Both the position numbers and the translations under genes were made by a program. From Parabacteroides acidifaciens (lineage in GTDB: Bacteria > Bacteroidota > Bacteroidia > Bacteroidales > Tannerellaceae), in the NCBI RefSeq assembly GCF_003363715.1, contig NZ_QREV01000027.1, positions 1 through 63,244 on the forward strand: a stretch of 63,244 bases of DNA, read 5' to 3'. Of this stretch, positions 44,696-52,632 are shown one piece after another; the first letter of the stretch is position 1; each line of letters opens with the position of its first letter. Below the pieces are notes generated by a model. That model was not told the origin of the DNA. It saw only the letters and a program-made list of their open reading frames with translations, and did not search any database.

Positions 44696-46258
44696 TTATT
44701 GAACAACTTTAATCTTTATGTTTCGAAAGCAAATATCACATCCATGATCCTGTAATAAAATATGTCCTTCATCAATTACTCCAAATCCCGGAACATCTTT
44801 AAATTTACTGGATTTTATCTTCGCTTTAAAATCATCACTCGAACGATCATATTTCAAAATCAGTTTCCCATTCAACCAATGCTCGACACATGTACCATCG
44901 CTTACAATCATACTTTCATTCCACAGACCTACCGGATTTACTTTCTTATCAGCAGAAGGCGGATATATTTCATACAAAGCGCCGGCAGTATGATAGTCAT
45001 TAGGAAGCATTTTCCCTGTCAGCATCCATTCATGGTATTTATCATCCAACAGTTGGTATTCCAAACCAAACCCATATCGTTTGTTGTTACCTAACCCTTC
45101 CTGTACATAATACTTCACGCCACTATTACCACCTCGCGTCTTCATGTTCCATTCCCACTTCAAAATAAATTTACCATACTTCTCCTTAGTTACAATATCA
45201 CCGGCATCCGTTGATTCACCGCCTCCTTTCAAATCAGCAATCAACTGATGATCGGCTATACGCCATCCGGATTTAGGAAAATCTGAACTATTTATTCCCC
45301 TCCACTTTTTTGTACTTTCTCCGTCAAACAAGAGTTTCCAACCTTCAGTTTTTTCTACAGTACTCAGTTTATTAAGAGGGGTCTCATATCTTTGCTTAAA
45401 ATCATTCCAAGTCTTAATAGTCGCCAACAAGTAAGAACCTGGATCTCCTTTCAAATTATAACATTGTATGCCAATAGGTCCTGTATATCCTTTGTCAATA
45501 AGAGTTTCCACAAAACGATAACAATCAAAACTTCCTTGTCCCAAAGGTTGAATCAATTGAGACCATCCCATTTTTTTCGTGTCACCGCTATCAGCTCCAT
45601 TAATTGAAACGACAAATAATTTAGGTAGCGTCAGATCAAGTGTCCGGATAAGATCATCTTCTGAAGCAGTTTTCAAAAAATGACATAAGTTAAGCACTGA
45701 ACCGACATTTTCTCGATTCACTTTTGTTGCAATACGATAAGAATCTTCTGCTGTTTCCACTAAAAAATCAATATGATGATAAATTGCTAACCGAACCCCA
45801 TAAGGCTTCGCATAGTCGGCAAGCTCCCGAACAATATCCACAATCTTACCGTCTGCCATCTGATCCGATGGTTTATATTTTTTCGAATGAAAATGAATCC
45901 ATAAAATTAAATCCGTACCTTTCAACTGAGGAATAATCTCTTTCCAAGAGGACAAGTAAGGTTCATCTTTATCTATATCGACATTCATATAGTCCGTATA
46001 GATACGAAGCTCGTACTTTTTCATTATACCAATCGCATCCAACAACCCTGTAGTTTCTCTTTGTTCCATACCGTCATATCCCCATTGTTTCAGCAATGCA
46101 GCTTGCTCCATTACAGGGATAGTATCCAGTCCTCTTTTATTAAACGAATTATTAAACACAAACAACGGATTATCAATCTTACGTATATTCTGTCCGAAGC
46201 AAATAGCAGGGATCCATATCAAATAAAATATTAATAGCCACAATCTATACACTTTCAT
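44696..46258 (-). CDS. Two-domain enzyme: sugar isomerase/epimerase-like barrel fused to DUF1080 (3-keto-glycoside hydrolase type)
   Basis: A 520-residue exported protein. A hydrophobic leader (YRLWLLIFYLIWIPAICFG) is followed by a xylose-isomerase/AP-endonuclease-like TIM barrel (about 40-290: YHHIDFLVETAEDSYRI, VLNLCHFLKTASEDDLI) and a DUF1080 jelly-roll (about 305-520: GWKLLFDGESTKKWRG, ILKWEWNMKTRGGNSGVKY, HTAGALYEIYPP, NESMIVSDGTCVEHWLNG). DUF1080 proteins include 3-keto-disaccharide hydrolases that cleave by elimination. The ATG at 46258 is chosen over a GTG at 46267 because a perfect AGGAGGTGA lies 5 nt upstream. An 18-bp gap separates it from the oxidoreductase. Confidence 0.9.
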   Translation of the reverse strand: MKVYRLWLLIFYLIWIPAICFGQNIRKIDNPLFVFNNSFNKRGLDTIPVMEQAALLKQWGYDGMEQRETTGLLDAIGIMKKYELRIYTDYMNVDIDKDEPYLSSWKEIIPQLKGTDLILWIHFHSKKYKPSDQMADGKIVDIVRELADYAKPYGVRLAIYHHIDFLVETAEDSYRIATKVNRENVGSVLNLCHFLKTASEDDLIRTLDLTLPKLFVVSINGADSGDTKKMGWSQLIQPLGQGSFDCYRFVETLIDKGYTGPIGIQCYNLKGDPGSYLLATIKTWNDFKQRYETPLNKLSTVEKTEGWKLLFDGESTKKWRGINSSDFPKSGWRIADHQLIADLKGGGESTDAGDIVTKEKYGKFILKWEWNMKTRGGNSGVKYYVQEGLGNNKRYGFGLEYQLLDDKYHEWMLTGKMLPNDYHTAGALYEIYPPSADKKVNPVGLWNESMIVSDGTCVEHWLNGKLILKYDRSSDDFKAKIKSSKFKDVPGFGVIDEGHILLQDHGCDICFRNIKIKVVQ

Positions 46259-46263
46259 AATCT

Positions 46264-46272
46264 TCACCTCCT
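46264..46272 (-). promoter_or_regulatory. Perfect Shine-Dalgarno site (AGGAGGTGA)
   Basis: On the minus strand the nine bases complement the 16S rRNA 3' end fully, with the ATG (46258) 5 nt later. It decides that start. Such sites are rare in Bacteroidota. Confidence 0.75.
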
Positions 46273-46282
46273 TTTAAGTTAT

Positions 46283-46290
46283 CAAATATA
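46283..46290 (-). promoter_or_regulatory. -7 box (TATATTTG) for the island operon
   Basis: A minus-strand TAnnTTTG match 24 bp before the fusion-gene ATG, in a position to drive all six genes; no good -33 element is seen, which would fit an ECF-dependent or weak promoter. Confidence 0.45.
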
Positions 46291-46370
46291 TTTAAAATAC
46301 ACATTTCTTCATATAAACATTTAGATACAATTACGTATTTTTTTCTTACCGGAAAAAAGGAATAAAAATA

Positions 46371-46405
46371 AAAGGCCGGAAAAAATTTCCAGCCTTTCTT
46401 ACTTC
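46371..46405. repeat. 35-bp direct repeat / terminator, right copy
   Basis: Identical to 36043-36077 (boundary uncertain by one base). It abuts the stop codon of the WG-repeat gene and would act as its terminator; the island begins immediately to its left. Confidence 0.88.
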
Positions 46406-48286
46406 TTAGAATGTGCATCCGGCTTGTCGCGCCTTCCTCTGCATCTGCTCCAATGATTTCGCGTATGTATTGTTTAAGCGATCCGAGCTATGGATTACCC
46501 GGTAATCACCGGCGGTTGCTCCATCTGCCAGATCCGGAGAAATCGAATGGGCTGCATTCTTTCCTGCCGCACTTCCTTTTCGACCGGCATTCGCTTTAGT
46601 CCCGTTCGCCAGACGAGATGAAAGTCGTTTTATTTCGGAACGGTAGAAGGCACAGTTATTTCCACCGCCGCCACCGGAACCGCCGCCGCCACCGTAATTG
46701 CCACCATCACCGGCATGGGCTGCCAACGACATATTACTTGTTGCCGACACATATCCCGCAACATCACCTTCCGCCAGACTACTAACCGCCTGTCCGATCG
46801 AGGCGACATCGCCCCCGCCGTTCTTCACGCCATCTACCGCCAATGCCGTTCCGGCTGCAACTCCGATAATGTTTGCTGCGGTCATGAATCCTTGTTCCAC
46901 CCGGTTCCATCGCCGTTCGCGTCGGTCTTTCTTGGCTTGTTTCAGATTTGCTTCTATCTCTTTGTTTTCCGGGTCCAGTTTATTGGCGATTTTCAGGCGG
47001 TTCATACCTTCTTTATAGTTTTCTTTTTCAATGTCCATTATTCCAAGATTATTATGAACCATTGCATAAGTCGGATCGATACTCAGTATTTTCTTATATT
47101 GTACACGCGCCTCCGCAGACATTCCGGCTTCATCGTACACGACAGCTTTTGCAAACGCCCTGTCCAGCAAATCGTCCATCACCAAACCATCCGCACCGAT
47201 CTGTCCATGTTCAAAATTAATCCAACCGACCGATGTTCCGGCGACAAAAGGTTCGATCCGGTCATAACTCGGCGGAACAACCAAAGCACCCGTCCAACTA
47301 TACAGCCCGACCTCTTCGTCCTTATAGACCGCAAACACTTCCCCCTCAGGCATATATTCGATCATATCGAACTGGCAAGGAATCACCAGCCGCCCATAAT
47401 AGTCGACCGCCCCCCATTTATCGTCTTGCGCAACCAGAGCGAAGCCATCGCCCACGCGTGCGATCTCTTCATAGCGCATAGGTACGGACCAAAGCGAATC
47501 GGCCGGAACCGGAGTGCGGTAAAGGCTATCCATAACCAACATATCAGTAGCTTTCCCCGCCTCTTCTATTTTAGCTAACAGCTCATCATATAATCCATTC
47601 CCCCGATCTGCCTCCACTTTTTTTGCCGTTTCTTTATAAAGCTTGTTTGAAGTCGGAAGTTTCGTCATCATCTCCTTCAGTTTATACTTGCAAGGAACGA
47701 CAATCTCGCCTTTCAAGTCGATCGCCCCTATCTTGCCGTCCATCTTAACAGCAGCCAAATCATTCTCCTCAAAGTTCTCCGCCCACTCAAATTTAGGCGG
47801 GATCACAAAATTCCCTGATTTATCGATGAAGCCAAACATCCCGTCTTTCTTGACCGCCGCCAATCCCCGGCTGAATCCAGCCAGTTTGTCAACCGGTTCA
47901 AACTGCGGTTCGATGATAAAACGGTTATACCGGTCGACAAAACCGACCCGCCCATTCAACTGTACGCCTGCCAGATTCTCCTCAAACCGTTTGGCTACTT
48001 TTTCATATTGGGCAGGAATCGTCCATTCCGTCTCATAACCGACATGCAGAATGTCATCCAACTGGTTTCCAAACGAAATGCCAGTCCCCAAAATCCCGTT
48101 ATTGGAAAGCGTAGCCGCCTTCTGCCACCAACCGCTTTTCTCCCCCTTGTTTTCAAAGCCCCATCTCTTAGCTTCATTCGCTTTGGCAGCCAGACCGGAG
48201 CCGTCTGTTTGTGCATAGCCAAAAACAGAAATTACCCAAACCAGAACAAGGCTCCACTTTATCTTTGTTATCCAATATTTTTTCAT
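46406..48286 (-). CDS. WG-repeat protein with TPR-like and glycine-rich segments
   Basis: A 626-residue exported protein (signal peptide SLVLVWVISVFGYA). Six or so WG (KWG-type) repeats fill residues 80-390 (GRVGFVDRYNRFIIEPQFEP, GMFGFIDKSGNFVIPPKFEW, KWGAVDYYGRLVIPCQFDMI). A TPR-like pair follows (YKKILSIDPTYAMVHNNLGI), then a hydrophobic helix (AANIIGVAAGTALAVDG), a Gly/Ser-rich run and a basic tail ending CTF. WG repeats are beta-propeller-like binding modules; the function here is unknown. It has its own promoter. Confidence 0.87.
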   Translation of the reverse strand: MKKYWITKIKWSLVLVWVISVFGYAQTDGSGLAAKANEAKRWGFENKGEKSGWWQKAATLSNNGILGTGISFGNQLDDILHVGYETEWTIPAQYEKVAKRFEENLAGVQLNGRVGFVDRYNRFIIEPQFEPVDKLAGFSRGLAAVKKDGMFGFIDKSGNFVIPPKFEWAENFEENDLAAVKMDGKIGAIDLKGEIVVPCKYKLKEMMTKLPTSNKLYKETAKKVEADRGNGLYDELLAKIEEAGKATDMLVMDSLYRTPVPADSLWSVPMRYEEIARVGDGFALVAQDDKWGAVDYYGRLVIPCQFDMIEYMPEGEVFAVYKDEEVGLYSWTGALVVPPSYDRIEPFVAGTSVGWINFEHGQIGADGLVMDDLLDRAFAKAVVYDEAGMSAEARVQYKKILSIDPTYAMVHNNLGIMDIEKENYKEGMNRLKIANKLDPENKEIEANLKQAKKDRRERRWNRVEQGFMTAANIIGVAAGTALAVDGVKNGGGDVASIGQAVSSLAEGDVAGYVSATSNMSLAAHAGDGGNYGGGGGSGGGGGNNCAFYRSEIKRLSSRLANGTKANAGRKGSAAGKNAAHSISPDLADGATAGDYRVIHSSDRLNNTYAKSLEQMQRKARQAGCTF

Positions 48287-48373
48287 ACTCCTATATTTTA
48301 TTATTTGTTTACCACCCCACTTTTACTTGTCTTACCCTTTCCTCTGTTTTTAAGCAAACCTCTATATGGTTTT

Positions 48374-48404
48374 CAAATGTAAAAAAACACAAACACCCCG
48401 GCAA
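48374..48404 (-). promoter_or_regulatory. Promoter for the WG-repeat gene
   Basis: Minus-strand TTG (48404-48402), 20 bp, TACATTTG (48381-48374): a good -33/-7 pair, giving a leader of about 80 nt before the ATG at 48286. Confidence 0.65.
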
Positions 48405-48703
48405 CGGGTAAAATCTCCATAGTCGGACAACTTATCGAATTTACCGTTAAGCGGTAAAAAACAACAGACAAAATAAAAAGAATTTTAGCTATAGAAGTGA
48501 CAGGGAAATATCGTCTATGATTCAGGGTTATTGTAAAAAACGTTTTTTACAGACTCGAAAGACATCTGAAAGCAAACAAATGTTAATCCTCTTTTCGGGC
48601 GTCAAAAAAGGGCTTTTTCCCTTTTTCCGGGAGTTTTTTGCCATTACGACCGTCCTCTTTTGACAAACGACCGTTTTTAGGGCAAAAAAGCCCCTAAATT
48701 TCC
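48405..48703. terminator. Gene-free spacer with hairpins upstream of repeat copy B
   Basis: No coding region. It holds a near-palindrome TGTAAAAACGTTTTTTACA (48533-48551), a hairpin AAAAAGGG/CCCTTTTT (48605-48626) and a second GGGC-A6-GCCC (48681-48694). The last two can end the leftward LytTR transcript and could act in both directions. CCGGGAG occurs at 48628 and again inside the repeat near 48756. Confidence 0.55.
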
Positions 48704-48947
48704 TTGGGATATTTGAGACGCCGTCCGTTTTATTTTGCTACAGGCGATTCTCCGGGAGTTAAGGTTTATCACTTTGACAGCATTTTCATCTTTCGATAAT
48801 CAAATTGCACGCTTTTTGGAATGGGCTCGGCACCTCATTTTCCCTGTTGTCAGCCATAAAGGCCAAAACAGCAAAAAGAGTCAATCCAAAATCGATCAAG
48901 ATTTCGGACGAAATAGAAAAATGGCTAAAAAGGGGGTTATTGTAATT
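48704..48947 (+). repeat. Block-conserved intergenic repeat, copy B (complete)
   Basis: Second copy of the element at 1-245, same orientation, about 75% identical overall with near-perfect blocks at both ends and in the middle. It ends 12 bp from the stop codon of the LytTR gene and begins just after two GC-rich hairpins. It lacks transposase, terminal inverted repeats and target duplications that I can see. Confidence 0.8.
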
Positions 48948-48958
48948 TCCCCGATCTA

Positions 48959-49720
48959 CTATATAATCTCCAGCAACTCCTTCACCCTCCCATAATACCG
49001 GCGCGAAGCGACCAGCTCGATGTCGTTGAAAGGCGGATAGAGACGGCATTCGAGCGTTTTATTTTCGATGGAACACAGATAGTCCATATTGACAATACAA
49101 TTCTGGCTGATCTGGACAAACGAGACGCTCATATTCAGTAAATCGCGGGCGGAAATATTCATACGAAGTTTATAGTCAGTCCGGTTGGCAAGGTAAAGCT
49201 GCCAACAGCGATAAGTATCGGAAAAACGGAACATCAGAACATCCTCGCGTTTCAGGAACAGCAAGCCTGTTACCGTCTGGATCGCAAATTTACAATCGTC
49301 CGCCAGCAAACGGCGCATAGACTGTTCCATATTGACTTTACTCCGGTAAAAGACACACCGGAAACGTTCGATGACAGCATCCAGTTCTTCCGGCAGATAA
49401 GGCTTCAACAGATAATCGAAAGCAGACGCCCGCAAAGCGTCCAGGACATATTTATCGTATGCCGTGTAAAAGATCACCCGCATATCGGCATGCACATCGG
49501 CACGGATGCTTTGCCAAAGGTCGAAGCCGGACATCTTCGGCATTTCCACATCCAGGAAAAGCAGGTCGGGCTGTTGGCGAATGATAATCTTGCGCGCCTT
49601 CTCGACTGATGTCGTCGTTTCCAGGATACGGATATCGGAATAAGCAGACAAATCATTACTCAAATTGCGTATAGAAGCTATTTCGTCATCGACAATAACT
49701 ACTGTAATTTCTTCACTCAT
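48959..49720 (-). CDS. LytTR-family response regulator
   Basis: A 253-residue two-component regulator. Receiver domain: acidic pair D11-D12, phospho-acceptor D57 in LLFLDVEMP, K in FDYLLKPY. The C-terminal LytTR DNA-binding domain carries MNISARDLLNMSVSFVQISQ then NCIVNMDYL. It probably binds paired direct repeats in promoter DNA. The gene overlaps its kinase by 4 bp, and regulatory targets are not obvious; the neighbouring WG-repeat gene is a candidate. Confidence 0.93.
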   Translation of the reverse strand: MSEEITVVIVDDEIASIRNLSNDLSAYSDIRILETTTSVEKARKIIIRQQPDLLFLDVEMPKMSGFDLWQSIRADVHADMRVIFYTAYDKYVLDALRASAFDYLLKPYLPEELDAVIERFRCVFYRSKVNMEQSMRRLLADDCKFAIQTVTGLLFLKREDVLMFRFSDTYRCWQLYLANRTDYKLRMNISARDLLNMSVSFVQISQNCIVNMDYLCSIENKTLECRLYPPFNDIELVASRRYYGRVKELLEII

Positions 49721-51759
49721 AATTCAAACGTATAATCAAACGGGACTACAAAAGAGACTAAAGTACCGTGCTCACCCGGTTCAAGTCGGCTACGGTCTTG
49801 TATAATAAAGTTCATTTTATTCTTATTCCGCCTGTTCAGGATTTCGATGGTCTGGTTCAAAATCTTCAAACCGTATCCTGTACTCTGCTCATCTTTCTGC
49901 AAATGCCCGTCATTGGAAAAACCAATGCCGTTATCTTCTATATCGATATAAAGACATTGTTGTTTCTCGGTGACTTGTATCCGTATGCAGGCATCCGCAT
50001 CTTCCGGGTCAAAAGCATATTTCACGGCATTTTCTACCGGGATTTGGACAGACATGGAAGGAATCAACCAGGTCTCCGGTATTTCGGAAGGCAAATCCCA
50101 AATAATCCGGATTCGTCCGGGATCACCTAACATACGGAGTTGCAAATATTCCTGAACCAATTGTATTTCGTCTTTCAACGGGACAGCTATTTGTTCGGAA
50201 AAGATCAAGTTCCCCCACAGCACCTTTATCAGCAAGCGGATCGGCTTATCCAACCCCTCATATTGCCGGAAAGTCGGCAATATGATATTTAATGCATTAA
50301 ATATGAAATGGGGAGAAATACGGTTCCGGACTACAGCCATACGCAGACGATTCACAGTAGCCATCTGCTTCCAATACAATTTTTCTTCTTTTCTTCGCTT
50401 ATACAAAATCCAGCAAAAAGAGGCTGACAAAAACAATAGTAATAACAAGCCGCAATAAAGAGCAACAGTTTTCCAGTGACTCACCTCATTTTGGACACCC
50501 ATAAGCTGAATATCCTTTTTCAGCAAAGTCGTATCCTGCCTGTACCGGAAATCGATCTCCGCTAAACTGTTTCTCACCTTTACATTCCGCAGCGAATCAT
50601 TAAACATATCGGCCTTCGTCTTAAATTCATAAGCTCTGCGGTAATCCTTTTTCTTATCATACAATTCCTGCATCCGGCGGTTATTATAATATATGTAAAG
50701 CGGGTTGACCAGCTTCAGGTCATAAGTACGCGAAAGCAGTTGCTCCGCCTGGGGAAGATCATTCTCCAACAAAGCTAAGGAAGCATACAAGCCATCCATA
50801 TAATAGCGAAAAGAAGGATGTTCATAAGCTTTTCCGAACAGTCGGCGAGCGTCATCCAGATAGATATGGGCCGAATCCGGTTGTTTGTCCAGGATAAATA
50901 TTTCACCCATATTCCCCCGGACAATCGCTTTATAGAGCGGCTGGGGAAAAGCATTTGTAATCCGGTCCGCTTTGCGGAACCAATCGAGGGCCTTCCCATA
51001 TTCCTTTGTATTATAGTAGTAATTTCCCCGGGTGTTGGAAAAGAAATAACGTTCATAAGGGGTACACAGGCTATCCATTTGCTCCGCCTTTGTAAAATAC
51101 TCATCCGCTTCGGGAAAGTTTTCCAGTTCCACATATAACTTGGCCAGACCGGAATAAATGGCAAAATGATCCCGCGCTCCCGTCCCTAACGAATCTGCAA
51201 CAAAAAGAGCCTTCCGGTAATAAAAACCGCACCATGAATAATCCCCGTTCTGCAAATATGAATCGGCTAAATTCATATAAACGGATGGTAACACGCTTCT
51301 CTTTTTTGTCATATGCAAAATTTCGACTGCCGATTTTAGAACAGTAATAGCCGAATCGCGCTCACTCTGTTCCTGCCAATAGACTCCCCGGTTATTATAG
51401 GCTTCTGCCAGCAAGGACAAATAGCTGTCCGAAGGTTGCTTTTCACGACAAAAACGAATCACCTCTTCATTTGTCCGCAAAGCATCCTCCATCCGATTCT
51501 GATAATAATAACATTTGGATTCGTGAGATAATAGCATACAGATGCACAAGCTATCCTTCAAAAACGACCGGTTTTCAGAAAAAACCTCGATTACTCTCTG
51601 CGGGGATTCAGTCATCGAATCCTGATAAAGAGCCAACAATGAATCTGTCATAAGCATTTCTCTGTCAAACTCTCCGGACTGTTTATAAGAACAACTGCCC
51701 AACCCCCAGAATATGACTAATCCGACCAAATATAGTTTTAGCACATCTTTCCTCTCCAT
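49717..51759 (-). CDS. LytS-type sensor histidine kinase with periplasmic TPR domain
   Basis: A 680-residue protein. The N-terminus has a hydrophobic stretch ending LGSCS, a possible lipobox. Residues 40-420 are TPR repeats (AYNNRGVYWQEQSERDSAI, YYRKALFVADSL, SNTRGNYYYNTKEYGKAL). One membrane segment follows (LYCGLLLLLFLSASFCWILY), then the His_kinase domain with H in RISPHFIFNALN and the ATPase motifs VENAVKYAF and DIEDNGIGFSN. It senses an unknown periplasmic signal and phosphorylates the LytTR regulator. Confidence 0.92.
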   Translation of the reverse strand: MERKDVLKLYLVGLVIFWGLGSCSYKQSGEFDREMLMTDSLLALYQDSMTESPQRVIEVFSENRSFLKDSLCICMLLSHESKCYYYQNRMEDALRTNEEVIRFCREKQPSDSYLSLLAEAYNNRGVYWQEQSERDSAITVLKSAVEILHMTKKRSVLPSVYMNLADSYLQNGDYSWCGFYYRKALFVADSLGTGARDHFAIYSGLAKLYVELENFPEADEYFTKAEQMDSLCTPYERYFFSNTRGNYYYNTKEYGKALDWFRKADRITNAFPQPLYKAIVRGNMGEIFILDKQPDSAHIYLDDARRLFGKAYEHPSFRYYMDGLYASLALLENDLPQAEQLLSRTYDLKLVNPLYIYYNNRRMQELYDKKKDYRRAYEFKTKADMFNDSLRNVKVRNSLAEIDFRYRQDTTLLKKDIQLMGVQNEVSHWKTVALYCGLLLLLFLSASFCWILYKRRKEEKLYWKQMATVNRLRMAVVRNRISPHFIFNALNIILPTFRQYEGLDKPIRLLIKVLWGNLIFSEQIAVPLKDEIQLVQEYLQLRMLGDPGRIRIIWDLPSEIPETWLIPSMSVQIPVENAVKYAFDPEDADACIRIQVTEKQQCLYIDIEDNGIGFSNDGHLQKDEQSTGYGLKILNQTIEILNRRNKNKMNFIIQDRSRLEPGEHGTLVSFVVPFDYTFEL

Positions 51760-51920
51760 TTAACCTCTCTTAAAAATATCTTAAAGAAACTGTTTTTTGT
51801 TGAAACTGACAAATAAAAAACACCCTTCTATCAGACAAACTGTCAATTTTAAGGATAAGCGGCATTTTTTCATGTTTTTCTGAAATTCTTTGATTCCAGA
51901 ATTTTGCCAGAATATTTCAG

Positions 51921-51928
51921 TATCTTTG
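51921..51928 (+). promoter_or_regulatory. -7 box (TATCTTTG) for the OmpR-type two-component operon
   Basis: A TAnnTTTG match 20 bp before the ATG at 51949; supports that start over the one at 51904. Confidence 0.55.
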
Positions 51929-51948
51929 TTTTTCAAAGCTACGAGGAT

Positions 51949-52632
51949 ATGAAAATACTAATTGTTGAAGATGAAAACTCATTACGCGACATCATGGTCT
52001 GTTCTCTCGAGAAAGAACGCTATGTAGTGGAAAGTGCAGCCGACTATCAGGGAGCTTTACTCAAAATCAACGATTACGACTACGATTGTATCGTGTTGGA
52101 CATCATGCTGCCCGGAGGAAACGGCCTTTTATTGCTGGAAGAACTGAAGAAGATGAAAAAGAAGGACAGCGTCATTATCGTTTCCGCCAAAGACTCACTT
52201 GAAGACAAGGTGAAAGGGCTGGATCTCGGTGCAGACGATTACCTGACCAAACCTTTCCATCTGGCCGAACTGAACGCGCGGATCAAATGTGTCTTACGCC
52301 GAAAACAACAAGATGGGGAAATGGACATCACGATTGCAAATATCACCATGTATCCCGACCGTCACGCTATCTATATAGATGGCAACCAACTCATATTGAA
52401 CCGGAAAGAATTCGACTTGCTCTATTATTTCGTAACCAACCCGGACCGGCTTATCAGCAAAACGGCTTTAGCCGAATCCGTATGGGGAGATTATATAGAC
52501 CAGGCGGATAATTTCGATTTCATCTACAGCCAGGTCAAGAATCTCCGGAAAAAATTGAAAGCGGCCGGAGCCTTGCCTGAAATCAAAGCGGTATATGGCT
52601 TCGGCTACAAAATGATATACGAAGAGAGATGA
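51949..52632 (+). CDS. OmpR-family response regulator
   Basis: A 227-residue regulator. Receiver: D8/D9 acidic pocket, phospho-acceptor D51 in CIVLDIMLPGG, conserved K in DDYLTKPF. C-terminal winged helix (Trans_reg_C) with LNRKEFDLLYYFVTNPDRLI and FIYSQVKNLRKKLKAAG then PEIKAVYGFGYKM. The ATG at 51949 is chosen because the standard receiver N-terminus MKILIVEDEN begins there and a -7 box lies just upstream. Its stop overlaps the kinase ATG by 4 bp. Confidence 0.94.
   Translation: MKILIVEDENSLRDIMVCSLEKERYVVESAADYQGALLKINDYDYDCIVLDIMLPGGNGLLLLEELKKMKKKDSVIIVSAKDSLEDKVKGLDLGADDYLTKPFHLAELNARIKCVLRRKQQDGEMDITIANITMYPDRHAIYIDGNQLILNRKEFDLLYYFVTNPDRLISKTALAESVWGDYIDQADNFDFIYSQVKNLRKKLKAAGALPEIKAVYGFGYKMIYEER

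Larger units (their letters stand above)
36078..46370. other. Putative horizontally acquired island carrying a polysaccharide-utilisation-type locus
   Basis: Six leftward genes lie between two copies of a 35-bp repeat. Base composition is clearly more AT-rich (roughly 40% GC by eye) than the surrounding housekeeping genes (roughly 48-55%). No integrase, transposase or tRNA lies at either end. Gene order in transcription is enzyme, enzyme, sigma, FecR, SusC, SusD. Confidence 0.65.

Noticed and set aside
36043-46405. Island interpreted as an insertion sequence or integrative conjugative element
   Set aside because: No transposase, integrase, relaxase or conjugation gene is present between the repeats; only the direct repeat supports movement, so I report it as an island only.
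48533-48551. Near-palindrome as a riboswitch or LytTR binding site
   Set aside because: LytTR proteins bind paired direct repeats rather than a palindrome; the sequence is very AT-rich, so I keep it only as a noted hairpin.
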